The translations under genes were made by a program, and so were the position numbers. DNA of 5,856 bases from Calditenuis sp032249575. Lineage in GTDB: Archaea; Thermoproteota; Nitrososphaeria_A; Caldarchaeales; Calditenuaceae. The stretch's first letter is position 1. Every line of letters starts with the position of its first letter. This document shows positions 5,501-5,856 of this stretch, one piece after another. The stretch covers positions 1 to 5,856 of the forward strand of contig JAVVHL010000077.1 in assembly GCA_032249575.1 (NCBI GenBank), given 5' to 3'. Below the pieces are notes generated by a model. That model had not been told where the DNA came from. It searched no databases and saw nothing but the letters and a program-made list of their open reading frames with translations.

Positions 5501-5856
5501 GTGAAGCCCTTGAGGGCAGTGAGGCTCAGGATCACAGGCAGGGTCCAGAGGGTCGGGTACAGGAGGTACGTCCTCGACAAGGCCCAGGAGCTCGGCGTTG
5601 CGGGCTTCATCGAGAACCTTGAGGACGGATCGGTCAGGTTATTCGCCCAGGCCGAGGACGAGGTGCTCGAGCAGTTCCTCCAAGCGGTGAGGAACCCGCC
5701 ACCACCCGCCATCGTCAGATCGGTCGAGGAGCGTCCGGCCAAGCCAGACCGGAAGCTGAAGTCTTTCAGAATCAAGTACGGCAGGCTCGCGGACGAGCTC
5801 CAGGAGGGCTTCGGCGCGATGCAGTCGGTGTTCATGCAGTACTGGGACGAGTTCAG
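5501..5856 (+). CDS. acyP: Acylphosphatase with C-terminal extension (3' end outside the window)
   Basis: Partial gene: 118 codons and 2 bases with no stop before the window ends. Residues ~5-92 are an acylphosphatase domain, a small cytoplasmic enzyme that hydrolyses acyl phosphates. The signature GRVQRVGYRRYV (13-24) holds the phosphate-binding loop and R21 in the place of the catalytic Arg; GFIENLEDGSV (35-45) supplies N39, the catalytic Asn; the final strand is FRIKYG (89-94). Both catalytic residues are thus kept. The loop differs from the common GRVQGVG/FR by Arg (R17) for the first Gly after Gln. A free-standing acylphosphatase is about 90-100 residues and ends at that last strand, but this protein runs on with a helical, acidic and aromatic stretch (LADELQEGF, then MQSVFMQYWDEF) to the window edge, so an appended helix or coiled coil is present. 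The start is GTG, with no ribosome binding site and a TATA-like box about 25 nt upstream. Confidence 0.85.
   Translation, partial: MKPLRAVRLRITGRVQRVGYRRYVLDKAQELGVAGFIENLEDGSVRLFAQAEDEVLEQFLQAVRNPPPPAIVRSVEERPAKPDRKLKSFRIKYGRLADELQEGFGAMQSVFMQYWDEF

Noticed and set aside
5497..5835. Minus-strand open frame over the acylphosphatase
   Set aside because: The plus strand carries the acylphosphatase signature with both catalytic residues; the antisense frame is Ser/Leu-rich without motif.

Overview
The window is archaeal DNA of high G+C content, dense in AGG/AGA arginine codons and in GTG or TTG starts. The evidence for an archaeon is the gene set: a FlaI/KlbA-like secretion ATPase with a FlaJ/TadC-like membrane partner, a Tma20/MCT-1-type PUA protein, isopentenyl phosphate kinase, and short A/T-rich boxes about 25-28 nt before start codons. 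A thermophile of the TACK group is plausible. The phylum cannot be decided from this sequence.

Layout. Positions 1-2696 (+) hold a tight three-gene cluster for a type IV pilus-like or archaellum-like machine. It consists of the C-terminal part of the motor ATPase (1-789, cut by the window edge), the polytopic platform protein (758-2215), and a one-helix protein with a charged tail (2220-2696). Next come single genes in alternating orientation: a PUA-domain RNA-binding protein (3179-2676, -), pterin carbinolamine dehydratase (3243-3536, +), an M42 metallo-aminopeptidase (4587-3523, -), isopentenyl phosphate kinase (4640-5434, +) and an acylphosphatase with a C-terminal extension (5501 to the window end, +). 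Both tail-to-tail pairs overlap at their stop codons (by 21 and 14 bp). No gap exceeds about 70 bases. I see no RNA gene, insertion sequence or CRISPR array.

Most notable point. The first ~267 bases, in frame with the ATPase, do not encode the Walker B region that should precede the ATPase TGHG motif. They encode what looks like the C-terminal part of an intein (Hint fold): a block-B-like TxxH region, then a block-F-like VYDL segment, running straight into TGHG. There is no homing-endonuclease domain between them. The block B histidine is Phe and the usual terminal His-Asn is missing. The element is therefore either an atypical mini-intein ending in Asp before Thr, or a decayed insertion that no longer splices from a catalytic motif.

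How the genes fit together. The first three products should act together at the membrane, with the ATPase driving the platform protein. The small third protein is an unassigned candidate accessory subunit. The remaining genes are housekeeping: translation (PUA), pterin chemistry, peptide turnover, isoprenoid lipid precursors through the archaeal mevalonate route, and acylphosphate hydrolysis. Several appear to be expressed from leaderless or near-leaderless transcripts. The M42 peptidase and the kinase seem to share one TATA-like element.
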